This document shows, in pieces, positions 1 through 12,072 of a stretch of DNA of 64,000 nucleotides (the stretch's first letter is position 1; every line of letters starts with the position of its first letter). Position numbers and translations under genes: made by a program. The notes below the pieces were generated by a model. It saw only the letters and a list, made by a program, of their open reading frames with translations. It ran no database searches and was not told where the DNA came from. The DNA lies in NCBI RefSeq assembly GCF_009730915.1, contig NC_052486.1:23279589-23343588 (forward strand), read 5' to 3'. Source of the stretch: Dioscorea cayenensis subsp. rotundata. Its lineage: Eukaryota; Streptophyta; Magnoliopsida; Dioscoreales; Dioscoreaceae.

Positions 1-893
1 ATTATTTACACTTATCTCTTCAATATTCTAGAGAAAGAGAAGAAAAATATATGGAATTTATAAATATTTTTTCAATTATTAAAGTATATCAGATGATATA
101 ATTTTTATGAAAGTATATTAGGAATTGCACTTTTATAGTTTATATATATTACTTAAAGATAATAATAAGACAAACATTGTTGTAATCACCTGATACTATA
201 AGTTGTTAGCATGACTAAATACTAGTTTAGTTTTTTTTTTAATTAAAAAATCATGTTGATTGGGTTTAAATTCAATGCATTAAAGAAGAGATGGTGATGG
301 ATACTAATATTTTATCAAAGAACTTGAATGAAATCTTCATTTGTGTTAATTTGTTACTTTTTTTTTTCTTTTTAATTAAAGACAAGGTGTTATATCATTT
401 TAAGGATGAGCAATTTTGGTGTCAAAGTATGGAACATGGGCATTAATTGGGAGGAAAAAGATGGTTGAGATATAGATGGGAAAATTAAATGCAAACAATG
501 TCAGGCAGGAGTATGAGTGAGAAAGGTCTGAAAATTTAGAGAAAGAATTATTGCTGCAACAGATGTCAGACATACACACACTCAACATGAGGGAAACATT
601 ACTGTTTCAAATGTTGCTCTCTAAATATATATTCAGATAAACTTTTTTTTCCAAAAAAAAGAGATTTTTAAAATAGTAACTATATTATGAAAAAGATTGA
701 AAATGTACAGAAGATGAGTCATAGTTCGATTAAGTGACTCATCAAAATCTAATTAACAAGAAAAAAGCGAAATAGGCTTCATAAAATAATTGCTAATTGG
801 GTCATCTGTTCATGGTCATTTTATCAGTTTTTGGGATATCAGATTTCATTGAATTTTTTCTAGGGCTCCCTCCAACTGTCGAACCGCATAGGA
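1..893. other. AT-rich intergenic spacer
   Basis: No gene could be supported. The stretch is AT-rich with homopolymer runs, and the only open frames are short and of low complexity. It ends at the first copy of a LINE target-site duplication. Confidence 0.6.
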
Positions 894-1423
894 AGTTAAT
901 ACTTTGTTTTTTGAATAAAGTGGATAAATCACATATTTATTAAAAAAAGATAGAAAGTAACAGTGAACAACAAGTACAAAAGAAAATTAAAAGTACTGGG
1001 GACATAAGATAAAATAAAAAGATCGCTTTTTCTCACCAGGGAATGAGGAAAACAAATCGAGCGAAGAAAAAGAAAAAAAGCAGAAAAAGACGAGGAGAAA
1101 GCGATATAGCCGTCTCGCTGAAAGTCAACCATCGGGAGACACGAGGCTGCCCGTAAGAACAACGAGAGCGGATTACTCCTGACTAGAGGTATGCACGGAA
1201 TCCCCAGCGGGATCGGTTGATCTAGAGCTTAGGAAATTAAGGGATCTTTTAATCCTCTGAACAACATCTGAGGGTTCCTGCTGGTGGGCCTCCGCGTCTG
1301 CAGAAATCCAAGAAAGAAGCAAATTAGCTGTTTTGTAGAGAGCAGAAAAAAATGGGAGACTGAATTTGATTAAAAAAAACGGTTGTTGCAAAAAATGAGA
1401 GAAATCCAGTTAATACTTTGTTT
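894..1423 (-). mobile_element. 5'-truncated LINE (non-LTR retrotransposon) fragment
   Basis: A 16-bp direct repeat, AGTTAATACTTTGTTT, lies at 894-909 and 1408-1423 and marks a target-site duplication. Read on the minus strand, the insert keeps only the end of the second open frame (1173-1391). It contains LLLSW and, about 20 residues later, IKRSLNFLSS, which matches LLSW and IRRSLEFMSS in the LINE fragment at 11401-12056. It ends with a tail containing GTGATTTATCCACTTTATTC next to a T-run, as expected for a poly(A) end on the minus strand. The same tail signature recurs near 11.4 kb and 27.1 kb, which suggests one LINE family. The element is a dead, short copy; its intact target-site duplication suggests it is not very old. 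Confidence 0.8.
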
Positions 1424-2195
1424 GATAACAATCACGAGATTTCTTTGTTTCATCCTCTTCTAGTCTTTGGTTTCAAATGACTAAAATAGAAAAATATGAT
1501 TAATCTTGATAAGAATCAAAATGAGTAGCAAGAGATACGGTTTTTTTTTTCCAACCAAATAAAATTTTAATTGACTTGGTGTTCAATAGACATAGAAGTA
1601 TATAATGATAATTTACAGAAAATATAAGCAACTATTATTTTTTTAAAACAACAGGGATATATTAGTACTTACACACTGTTTGCATTACCCAGTGAAGTGT
1701 AGTGTTGAAATTCTAGACAGAATTTAATGCCACATTGCCAGGAAGATGAGTGTAAAAGTTAGAGATAATGATTTAAGTACTGATTGCAGTTGGCAAAAAT
1801 AAATTTCCTGTGTTTGGTTATGGTTGAAAGTTAGAGCTTCATTAATCACATCAAGACTAAATGTAGTACTGCATTGCATGTTATCTTGATTAATTTCAAT
1901 TCAATGCTTAAACTACCAATATGTCTACCTACTAAACACACACACAAAAGATATATATGCAAAAGAAGAAACAACATCTTTTTCATGAAATCATTGAGAT
2001 TGCAGAAATCAGAATTGGAAACAAGAGGTCTTTAAAAAGTCAACTAACATGATTTTCCCTGTGACCACAATTGGTATGATTTGAACCACAAAACTGATGA
2101 AAATTGATGATACAAACGGTACAATGACCGATGAACATATACACTATGATACTTATACTGAGGTAGTCGATTTTTATTTTGAAATGGCGGCTTTA
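1424..2195. other. Intergenic spacer downstream of the NAA60-like gene
   Basis: The stretch holds AT-rich sequence and a short CA run near 1937. It presumably includes the 3' untranslated end of the minus-strand NAA60-like gene. No other gene is visible. Confidence 0.5.
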
Positions 2196-4098
2196 TCACA
2201 CGCATTGGCATATTGTGTTGTCCGAACCAATGATTCTCTTATTCTGAGTGAGTAAAAGGGTGCTGCTTTCTTTACACTTTGACCACCTAGGGCTCTTCTT
2301 TTCGGCTTTTTTCCATAGCTTTGTAGCAAGAAGCTTAAGCAGGCCCTTAATGTACGTCGCAGCCGTTGACAGGACGTCTCTGCATAAGGAAAAGGATGTG
2401 CATACCACTGAAGCCTGTCAAAAGAATCATCGGAATAGGCAGAAAGTAGTAAATTGCAGCAAAAGCAATAGATTAAAGCTTAGAATATCACAAGTTTTAG
2501 CCGTGTTAACTATCGAGACAAGATTGTGCTGGATTTGGCGCATTTCAAATATGGATGAAAATTAAGAAAAACAAGTGTAAATGCATTTCTGGTAAGAACA
2601 ATACCCTAGATGTTTTTTTTTTGGTTTTGAATCCTTGGTCTAAAGATTAAAAAAATTGTTTTTGAATAAAGAACAAAATTGTTCACTTTTCTTCCTAGTC
2701 ATCTTCTTAATTCAATGACAAAAATTAACATGTTTTGGGTTGAGCAACTAGAATGAGTATATAGGTATAGTTTAAGAGCCAAAAGTACACTTCTAACTTG
2801 CAGAAAAAGATACAACACCTCTTATGGTCTACACTCAAGTCTAGATTTTCATTAGAACAACATTCATACTAATTTTTGGTTATTCCTAACGTACTAGAAG
2901 AAGTATTTGAGAAATAGTCGGTGAAAATCCCAAAGTAAGTTTTTGATCATCTCGTGTTCTCTTCCTGTGGACAAGTGCTGAATTTGGGAATCCTACATTA
3001 AACCAATAGAACTCAAGAGAGAACACTAGGACAGGTAATTGGTGAATGTTGATTATGAACAAGCATAATTCTGAATCCTATATAGCTTATAAAATCACCA
3101 GAATGAGATGAAGCACAGCAAGAACCAATGAGAAATACTGAATTCACAGGGGCAAGTTAAGCTAAATCTGCATTGGCACCTTTCAAAGTTGGCAATTGTC
3201 AGTAACTGTTGTTTTGAAATAAAAAAAAGAAGTGATTACTTACAGTGGAGAGCAGGGAGATCGGCCACCATTTACATAATACACGAATAAATATGCATCG
3301 TAGTGTCGGCCCTTGATGTAGTAAAACTTGTGCAATTTCCTTATGAGCTTGAATTGCATCTTTTGATAGAAATTGATCGCAGGCTGATTATAAGCAATAA
3401 CATGCAAGTAAACTGCTCGGCAGTTTGTCATGCTCGAAGCATATTTTGTGACTTCCCGAACAAGAGAACCAGCTGGAAACAATAAAACAAAATCAACACG
3501 TTCTTTTCTACTAGAAAACTAAAATCACAAAATAAAGAAGAATCACAAAGAGGATAACAACCAATCCCATGATTCCGATAACGCTCTACAACACCAAGTG
3601 TCAGTATATATACAAGAGTTGCATCTTTTCTTGAAGCATCAGATGTAAGTAAGTCTTCAATCTGCGTAACCAGTACAAAAATGATTTATCAATTATGAAA
3701 ATTTTAAAAATCAAAAGCATTGTAGAGTCATGCTAACCTCACTATCATGAGCGGCTATCACTCGTGTAGTAACAAACCCAATAAGTTCATCGCTTTGACT
3801 GTTCAGACCAATATCAACTGCTGCCCATGAGACAATGCCATGACCATTGACAACATTAAGGAAGAACTCTCTCTCATACCTAAATATATATATATTATAT
3901 CATCTGTAAGTTAATAAATATTTGAGGAAGCTAAATACAATTGAAACATAGCAGAGGCAAGTTAGGTAAGGCGCACCTTATTGGAAACAATTTGGCATGT
4001 ATTTGCTCAAGAACATCAAGATCGGATGGCAATATGGGCCTATAAATAACAGATGGGACATATGTAGCCTGCACGTCTAACATTGGTTGTTCCAACAT
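2196..4098 (-). CDS. NAA60: N-alpha-acetyltransferase 60-like (GNAT family), 5 coding exons
   Basis: Coding exons on the minus strand are 4098-3977, 3879-3738, 3661-3562, 3472-3244 and 2379-2196. All junctions are GT-AG, they keep one frame, and they give 258 residues. The product acetylates protein N-termini; in plants the family (NAA60/HAT4) acts on membrane proteins from the cytosolic face. The GNAT fold is visible as YRPILPSDLDVLEQIH, the strand VYILTLGVVERYRNHGIAG carrying the acetyl-CoA loop (R-N-H-G-I-A), then YLHVIAYNQPAINFYQKM and LFVYYVNGGRSPCSPL. The last exon supplies a lysine- and tryptophan-rich tail (KSPRWSKCKES) like that of the Arabidopsis protein. A GC-rich leader exon lies at about 5540-5443, with a donor at AACAAAG/GTCTG, so the 5' untranslated region is spliced. 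The start at 4098 is the first in-frame ATG of the exon; another in-frame ATG lies five codons on. Confidence 0.88.
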
Positions 4099-4154
4099 AA
4101 ATCACCAGCAGCCAGATATTTTTGAATAACAAGAATATGCAACTCCATGTCCAT

Positions 4155-4217
4155 TTATGCCACATCCCCTTCATCAAACAATTTATTGTTCATAGATTTC
4201 GCATCAACTTCACTCAT
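4155..4217 (-). promoter_or_regulatory. Candidate upstream ORFs in the NAA60-like leader
   Basis: If the leader is spliced at the acceptor near 4227, the mature 5' UTR would carry a 20-codon upstream frame (ATG at 4217, stop at 4155-4157). A second ATG at 4154 opens a frame that overlaps the main start at 4098 out of frame. This depends on an inferred splice site, so confidence is low. Confidence 0.3.
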
Positions 4218-4226
4218 TGTTAATTT

Positions 4227-5560
4227 CCTGTAGAAATCAAAGACTACAGTAAAACTTCACACAATGATACACTATAGAATAACAGTATGGACAACCACAC
4301 ATTCTTTTAGCCAAGTTACTATCCAAGCAAGGTCAGCCAATAAAATTGGTTGCAAATCTACGGAATAAAAGATAATGCAAATTACTCAAGCAACTGATAG
4401 TCCTTTTCAGAAGCACTTATTGGTCTATTCTAGAAGAAATAAGATAAGTCAAGGGCAGAATGGTAAATTGGGGCCTACATAGCTGGTTACAAAAGGAGTC
4501 ACAGGGGAACAGAAGAGGGGAAGAAATTTGGGAAAGTAATCAGCTAAGGCTGGGCCTCTATCTTCCATGGTTTGTTCTCTAACAGCAACTGAATGTAAAC
4601 GCAAGCATGCAGAGAACCTAAGCAATTACAATCATTTAGTTGGCATACTCTAAATTCTGAATAAGGTCACACAATCAAAACTTGAAAGTATCAAGACTCA
4701 AACATCATGGAAAAATGTCCTGCCCTTCATGCACAAGTTGGGTATAGACTTGAAATTTTGTGCCACTACTGCACATGGATTGAGCGTTCCAACTATAAAT
4801 GAACACAAGCTGATTGCTGAAATCCAGATTCTATGACAAACAAACACATCAAAATAATTTTTTGACAAGCAAATCAATATGGGATGAAGAATGGCAACAT
4901 TAGCAAAACCTTGAATTCCTACAATTGATCTTCAACAAATCAAATATAAATAATATACGAAAACAATTCAGAGGCTATTTCTTCAGATTCTTGACAACAA
5001 CCCATGATCCAACTCTTCCAGAAAAACCTTGAAACTAATTTATTGATATTCTTATGCCAAAATCTTCATAGAACCACACACCCAGCATCAAAATTCGCAA
5101 ATTTCTTGAAAATTTTACAAAGAACGGAACAAATGCTTGAAAACTAAAATCAAATAAAGCCAAACATCAAGACCAGATCTTTTATCTCTCAATCCAACCA
5201 TCAATTGCATCCACCTAACACCATAACTACGCAAACGAACTCAAGTCATAGTCTTTTCGCAACATTCTCAACAATACTTCAAAGCAAATCCATAATCAAC
5301 ACAAATCACCAAAAATTAACAAAAATTAACTCAAAAAAGAGATCAAATTGAATGAATTTGAGCACTAAAAAGCTCCAAAAAAGAAATTCAAAGAAAAGAG
5401 ATCAGATAACCGCGGTACCAGAAATCCTTCAAACAAGAACAGACCTTTGTTCCAGCGATCTCAGAGGACTCGCTACGAGATCGGATCCCGCGATGCTTTC
5501 CTTCCAGCGCGTTTTCGCAGCTTCCTTTGCAAATTATATCATTTTACGGGGTCAAACATG
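4227..5560 (-). other. Probable leader intron, first exon and core promoter of the NAA60-like gene
   Basis: Between the GC-rich block at 5443-5540 and the first coding exon lies about 1.2 kb of A-rich sequence with no open frame of interest. It has splice-like ends on the minus strand (GTCTG donor at 5442, TTTCTACAG acceptor at about 4228). The abrupt rise in GC at 5440-5540 fits a 5' untranslated exon. The span is inferred. Confidence 0.45.
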
Positions 5561-6250
5561 AAAAATACTGCGTTACGCTGCTCCGCAAGAACACTTTAAC
5601 CAATTACTATTAAACGCTAGTCTTAAAACTTGTCTTAATATGATTATTATTCGCAAATTATGATATAAAACTATTTAAAAATTATTAAAAACGATTTAAA
5701 AAAATAAAACTATAATTAAAATTATTTTTTAAAATGAAAAAATTCGGATAAACTGGTTGGTGGTGATGATGGAGCACGGTTTTATATTATAATAACACTT
5801 GAAGAAATAACATCACTTTCATGAATTTCTTGAAAATATTTCCACCACCAAATTTCCAGATAACCACAAGAATTTCTCAAATTCAAGGAAAAAAAAAATG
5901 AAATTTTGATTCTGAATTCAATGTTTAAATAGTAATTAATGTGCAAATTAAATGGTAATTACCACTAAAATAAGAGATCAAGAACCGGTCTTGGATTCAC
6001 AGAAACAATGGTCAATAGCATGAACATTAAGAAACAGAAAAGAAATTTTTTTTTAATAATTGAAAAAAAAAAAAGGAACCAAATTCTCAATACATTAACA
6101 TTGACAAATTCTCCATTTTATTACAAAGAGATACATTTGATCATAGAGCATGATTAGTCAAGACTGCAAACATAAACTGAATTCTTGAAACATCACAAAC
6201 ATGGTTATTATATACATCGGAGCAAAATTTATTCGAAGCTCGAACCCGGT
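5561..6250. other. Spacer: NAA60-like promoter and TPS 3' UTR
   Basis: The stretch is AT-rich and has no gene. Both neighbours are on the minus strand, so this holds the upstream region of the NAA60-like gene (about 5.56-6.1 kb) and the 3' untranslated region of the trehalose-phosphate synthase-like gene (about 6.1-6.25 kb). Confidence 0.5.
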
Positions 6251-8977
6251 TCACAATGGATTTTGCTGCAATGCAGTTGATCTTGCCATTTGATCCGAGG
6301 TTGTAGCAAGGCCTTGCAGCATTCGAACGATTTCGGTTGTGTCTTCTAAATAGTACTTGGCTTTACTTGGTTTTCGCCCGACGGTGCACAAGAACACTTC
6401 TGCAACCGGAGACAGCGAAGGACCTGTGATTGCATCAGTGATCACCTCGAACATATCTTCATCAGACCGATCATCGCCGATACAGAGAACAAAATCAGGA
6501 AGTGTTTGTTTTTCTTTCATTGTGGATAGAAGTCGTTCGGCTACCAATCCTTTAGTAACTCCCTGCATATATCATATTCAATTAAAGAAACTCGGCGGAG
6601 TATATGAATCATAGTAATGATCAAATGCCGGAGATTTAAACTTGCCTGTGGCTTGACTTCGACCATGTGTTGGCCACTCTTCACAGACACTGGCTCATTT
6701 GACAGAACACTTTCGAGATGATCAAGAAGCTCTTTAGCTTGGCATGCCCCGAAATCAGGATCGGCGTACTGATAATGCCAAACAAGTCCACTTTCTTTAT
6801 GTTCAATAACTGAACCATCTGTGGTTTCAGTGTAAAGCTTCATCACAGGCTCAGCAATTTGTTTCCAATCAAAGTCCGCGATAGGAACGCATGTTTCCCA
6901 CTCCACATCGTCTTTTTGCCTGAACAGGATGTCGATAAATCAACACAAGTAAAGTGATGCGGATTAAAGACACTTTTTAAAGCAATTACCTTAGGAAATA
7001 GCCATGCTCTGCTGCGATCACCAGCTTAGGACAAGCGGAAAACCACTTGCTAAGAGTATCTTTTCCCTTGCCACTTACAAGAAATGCGACGTTTTTAGGG
7101 TCCTGGCACAAACTATTCAAAATATCTGTAGACTCAGGATTAGGTGTTTTGTTGATTGATGTTTGGGGCATCATAGTTCCATCATAATCCAAGAGAATGG
7201 CGCGATTCTTGGTTCTCTTGTATGCAGAGACTATGTGATCAACTGATAGTTTCCGGAAATTAGGATCAAGTGCAATAACTCTGAAACTGAGGCCGAAACC
7301 AATGCCCCAACACCTCCTTCTTCCGTGATCCTTGCAAGTTCTTTCCAAGTCCTGCAAAAAGCTGTTTGCCCAAAATGCAACATCATGTGTACTAACATAC
7401 CGGAAATGCTTCTCATGCCGTAATTGTTTTTCAGACTCCCGCATCGCTAGAGCTCCATCAATTGCTTCAGCCACGGCTTCGACATTCCACGGATTGACAC
7501 GGATGGCGCCGCTAAGCGATGGAGAGCAACCTATAAACTCAGAGACAACCAACATGCTCTTCTTTGGAACCGAAGGGTCGAGTTGCAAGGTCTCATTCAG
7601 CTTATCATTGCCTTGGCGGCAAATAATATACTCATAAGGTATTAGATTCATTCCGTCTCTCACTGCAGTGACAAGGCAGCATTCAGCAATCACATAATAA
7701 GCAATTCTCTCATAGAACTGAAGTGGAGCATCGATGAGAACCACCGGCTCATAATCAGCCCTTCCAAATGTATCGTTTATTCGTTTCGCAGCAGAGTATG
7801 TCTCTGACTGCACCTCTTGCACATCTTTTCCTCGGCCTCTGGCCGGGTTCGCAATTTGCACCAAAACAAGCTTCCCCACCCAATCAGGATGCTGAACCAG
7901 CAACTGTTCCATTGCTAATAGCTTCAAACTGATGCCCTTGAATATATCCATGTCGTCGACTCCGAGCAACACCGTTCGACCCTTAAACTGATCTCTCAGC
8001 TCAGCAACTTTCGCTTCTGTCTCCGAAAGATTCATCACTGACTGAAGCTGCCCCAAATGAATTCCGACTGGAAGAATTTTGATATTAACTGTCCGACCAT
8101 AGTATTCAAGACCAATATAACCCCTCTTCGACTTATATGCAAGGCCAAGCATTCTACTACAGCATGAAAGGAAATGCCTTGCGTAATCAAAAGTATGGAA
8201 GCCGATAAGATCAGCGTTGAGAAGGGCCCTAAGAAGCTCATCTCTGACAGGCAATGTCCGATAAATCTCTGAAGAAGGAAAAGGACTATGAAGGAAGAAG
8301 CCGAGCTTCACCCTGTTGAACCTCTTCCTCAAGAAGGTTGGTAACACCATGAGATGATAATCATGTACCCATACGTAATCCTCATCGGGGTTAATGACTT
8401 CCATCACTTTGTCGGCGAATATCTTGTTAACTGAAAGATAAGCTTGCCAAAGAGACCGATCAAAACGGCCACCGAGATCAGGGGAAAGCGGAAGCATGTA
8501 GTGAAACAAAGGCCACAATTGTTGCTTGCAAAAACCATGATAGAATTTACTGAAGAGATCAGGTGGAAGGAATGTAGGAACACACTTGAATGTCTCGAGA
8601 AGAGTTGAAGAAACATCATCCTGTTCTCTTGGTTCGATATCTTCTCTTAAGCAACCAATGTAAATTACTTCAACATCATCTCCGAGACCATCCTTGAGCT
8701 GAAGCAGCAATGAATCCTCATCCCAAGTGAAGATCCATCCATCATTGTCGGGTCTTCGGTGTGCCCGAACAGGAAGCTGATTCCCAACAATGATTATTCG
8801 ATCTTGAGACATGGAAGAAGGGGCATCTGATCCAACACTGCTTGAATTCTCCTCACCAAGATCAGACATGATTCCAGCCACTGTCATTACTCTAGGAAAC
8901 CGCTTTCCGGCACGCCCAAACGATGGGGATTCACCAGAGATGAGGTCCAAAAGGTTAGAATATGACCTTGAAACCAT
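6251..8977 (-). CDS. TPS5: Class II trehalose-6-phosphate synthase-like protein, TPS5-type
   Basis: Three coding exons (8977-6990, 6919-6646 and 6562-6251) give 857 residues, the usual length for plant class II TPS proteins. The N-terminus MVSRSYSNLLDL and the run DAPSSMSQDRIIIVGNQLPV closely match Arabidopsis TPS5. A GT20 glycosyltransferase domain (about residues 57-540) contains GRFDRSLWQAYLSVNKIFA, WVHDYHL and IGFHTFDYARHFLSCCSRM. A HAD-type trehalose-phosphatase domain follows, with LLDYDGT at about residue 595 and GDDRSDEDMFEV near the end. Class II proteins have both domains but generally little measured catalytic activity and are thought to act in sugar and energy signalling, with SnRK1 as a proposed partner. 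The second intron uses a GC donor (CACAG/GCAAGT at 6645). A spliced leader exon probably lies at about 9470-9660. The start is set by the conserved N-terminus. Confidence 0.93.
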
Positions 8978-9666
8978 CTTTTTCTTCTATGCAATTGAAC
9001 AAGCAATCAATCCAAACTACAAAAAAAAAAATGATAGTACTAAATGTGAATTTCCATGACAGAACATAAAAGCTATGAGACACTGTTAAGTTACAGCATT
9101 CCTACAAACAACCAAACAAAGAAACTCTCAAGTGTCAATTTGGTTTTCAGAAACATCAAAGCAAAATGAACACATAAACGTCCATATTTGGTTTTCAGAT
9201 CTTTGAAAAACATCAAATTCATGCTAGAAACAACCCCACATCACTCAAATCCCTCAAAACAAAATCATTAACCAGCAAGATGCCACCTTGCATTCCCAAC
9301 AACAAAAGAAACAATCACATGCTCAGAAATAAACACAAACCATGCAACCTGGATGCTTACAAGAAGAACAAGAACGCAAACCAGCAGTTAAAACTAACAC
9401 AGAAGAAGAAGAAGGAGAAGATAATAAAAAGGAAGCAGTTTGATTCATCATGGGTGTAAAGGAGGCACCTTTTTCAGTGAAGAGTATGAAAGAACACCAT
9501 CAATGGCCAGACACAGAAGGAGAGAAGCTGAAGGTGATCTTTCTCTCTCTTTCTCATGCTCTGAAGACAGACAAAAGCAGTTGATTCCCAGGCAGTGGAC
9601 GCTTTTCAAAGTGAAGGTGGAGGGTGATGGGATACGGTCACCATCCCGGTAAGTGAAACCATGCAA
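8978..9666 (-). other. Probable leader intron and 5' UTR exon of the TPS gene
   Basis: Minus-strand sequence around 9660-9471 is less AT-rich than its surroundings and ends in AAAAAG/GTGCC, a plausible donor. The start codon lies 9 nt after GCATAG, a plausible acceptor. Class II TPS genes commonly have leader introns. The joined leader would stay open in frame with the main start from an ATG at 9666. Confidence 0.4.
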
Positions 9667-11384
9667 CTTTTTACTGCATACTCACTTTATTTATTAATGG
9701 AAGAATAATTCATTATTATGTTCAAGATTATAAATATATGTACTTTTTTATTAGTATATATATATACCCTATATGTTGGCCGCATATATATATCCCTTAA
9801 TAAAAGTACTCATACTGCATATCACATTTTTCACTGTTGTTAATAATATGTATTTTTTTTAAGTGAATAAATTATAAATATTATTGTCGCAAGTAGATAA
9901 AAATAAAAATAATAAAAATTAAAGTACAATAATCCACTAAAGATGAAAACTATAAACAAACATGAGTAAGAAAAAACATAACCAGAGTGTAAGGAAAAAA
10001 CAAACAAAATATCTAGGCTAAGAGGACTCCGTACAGAGACAAAAGAGCAAGAGGAGCATAAAAAAACTAGTATGCAGTCTGGTTTAGATCGTGGGTCTCT
10101 TGATCGCACTCGTCACCTGGGAGTGAGCTAGTGAAATAGATAGACCTCCTCACTGTCTCAGCTCCTGGTTTTAGTTTCTGTCTCTTGTCGCCAAATGAAA
10201 TACTATGCATCTCACTTTTATATTGCTCATAACATGTTAATAGTATAATTATTGTGCACTATTAAGATGGAATGATCATATGAAAATTCAACAGTAAAAA
10301 CATAAACATTTGTAGAATTGAATTCCATGAATATTTATAGAAGATGCGGCTTATTTACATATATGCACGTGCTTGTAATTAGAAAACGTTTAAAGTATCT
10401 ATTCCAAAAGAATATTGCAATAAAATTATTTATATTTCTTTTATATGATTTTTATGTTATTTTTATAATAAAATGTTTTATTTTTTAAGAGAAAAAATAA
10501 AAGAGTGGGAAAAAAAGACGAAAAATGGTAAGCTCACCGGATAGTGAGCAGATCGAGACACGACACGAGTTAACCCGTATAATGAACCAGACTTTGGAAC
10601 TCGAACCAACCAATCAAACTCGTCGTGTTTGGGCCCAAAACCAAGTGGGCCCATTTCCGTCTCCGGTACGATGCACCCGCGGAACTTGAAGTCTCGCAAT
10701 CGTGGTACGAACAGGCGTTCAGATAAGCGAGGATTTTGGTTGGTCATTATGGAGGGAGTGTTCGTGAGTTAAGTTGTTCGTGCGGAACAAGACATGCGCT
10801 TTGAGATGCGTGTTAGATTGTAATCGGGGATGGGAGATGGTGCGAATCACGAGGCATTAAGGCGTGAGTTTTACACAAAGGCAGGCTGTTAGTTGGCGCA
10901 TTGTTTCAATCTGGGACCAATCATTGGAAAAGAAATTACTGAAATGATGGTCTGAGGTGCATAATGTCCCCTTAAAGAAAACTACAAAAATAAAAGGTTG
11001 TTTGATTTTAAGATATTTATGTTTGTTCATATTTACCAACGTAAATCTAGATGGGTTATAGACTTATATATATAATAACTCAAAATATAAATATTTAAAT
11101 TAAATTTATTATTTCTTTAATACGTACATATGCCGAATTATCAAAGAGACCCAACGAATTCTTAGCATGTTGACACTGAATATCTTCCTTAAAATGCTTC
11201 TTTTAGAAAATACCTGAAATTGAACCTTAAAACTCACATCAACTTACATGAAGTTGTTGAGTTTATTTCACACCTGTTCATGTCCCCCGATTTCTTTTAA
11301 ATTGGGGTATTTATCGTTTATTTGTCCAGTATATCAACTTCACTATTAAAAGTTACTGAACTTTTTTTATTGTATGATAATTCC
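9667..11384. other. TPS upstream region and mixed spacer
   Basis: The stretch is mostly AT-rich. At 9846-10200 there is a possible LINE 3' end (see separate entry). A GC-richer island at about 10500-10960 contains one minus-strand open frame of 89 codons (10478-10747) that I do not recognise. No gene could be supported. Confidence 0.45.
9846..10200 (-). mobile_element. Possible degraded LINE 3' end
   Basis: On the minus strand this segment ends in AATTTATTCACTTAAAAAAA, which resembles the 3' tail seen in the LINE copies at 0.9 kb and 11.4 kb. It is preceded by pyrimidine-rich sequence like their 3' untranslated regions. No convincing target-site duplication was found. Confidence 0.3.
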
Positions 11385-12072
11385 AAGTGAACTTGATTTT
11401 TTTTTTTTTTTTAAAAAAAAAGGTGGATAAACCACTACAATTAAAACAAAAACAATGTACAAATCCCAACCACAAGAAGTGGAACAAAACAGTTACAAAC
11501 CAACGAGTAAAAAGAACACAAAATGAGGTGAAATAACCGCCTCAACCCTCCCCTAGGAACTCAGCTGACTAGTCAGTGTACGAAGAGAGCCCTGCATCCG
11601 GAATGGATGCTACAACCTGCTCCTCCCCCGTCGAGCTCATAAACTCCAGGCTACGTCTGATGGTAGTAGAATGCTCCTCCATCTTTGCTCTCGATCTTTC
11701 ATTAACTGTAAAAAACCAGGATAATAATATTAAATCAATCTTCACAATTAGAGCATGAACAGACATTAGAATATCATTAAACATGCAGTCGTTCCTAGCC
11801 AGCCAAAGATTCCACACAATCGTTTTCACCACTAAGACCCCCTAACTCTCTACAAACCGGTCTGACAGATAATCTCCAAACCCCCCAAGCTAGATGCAGG
11901 TACTCAGGCAGATCCGAGAGACCGAGCATACGACTGAAGTACCTCCACACCTGCTTTGCCAACGAGCACCGCAAGAAGAGATGATCCACCGTCTCAGTCG
12001 CCACATTGCACAAGACACAGGTCGCCGTCGGTAGCCGGTTACATCTTTTGATTTCTAAGTGAACTTGATTTT
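11385..12072 (-). mobile_element. 5'-truncated LINE fragment with reverse-transcriptase zinc-binding (zf-RVT) end
   Basis: A perfect 16-bp direct repeat, AAGTGAACTTGATTTT, lies at 11385-11400 and 12057-12072. The insert between them is minus-strand and ends in a long A-tract, seen as T-run plus A-run at 11401-11430. The minus-strand frame across 12050-11795 encodes TCVLCNVATETVDHLFLRCSLAKQVW, a C-x2-C...H-x4-C zinc-knuckle pattern found after plant LINE reverse transcriptases. The following frame contains NLWLARNDCMFN and LLSWF...IRRSLEFMSS. Only the C-terminal end of the polyprotein remains, shifted between frames. It is a classic 5'-truncated insertion. Confidence 0.88.

Noticed and set aside
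400-588. Short minus-strand open frame
   Set aside because: No domain, no codon signal, AT-rich context and no splice partner; judged a chance frame.
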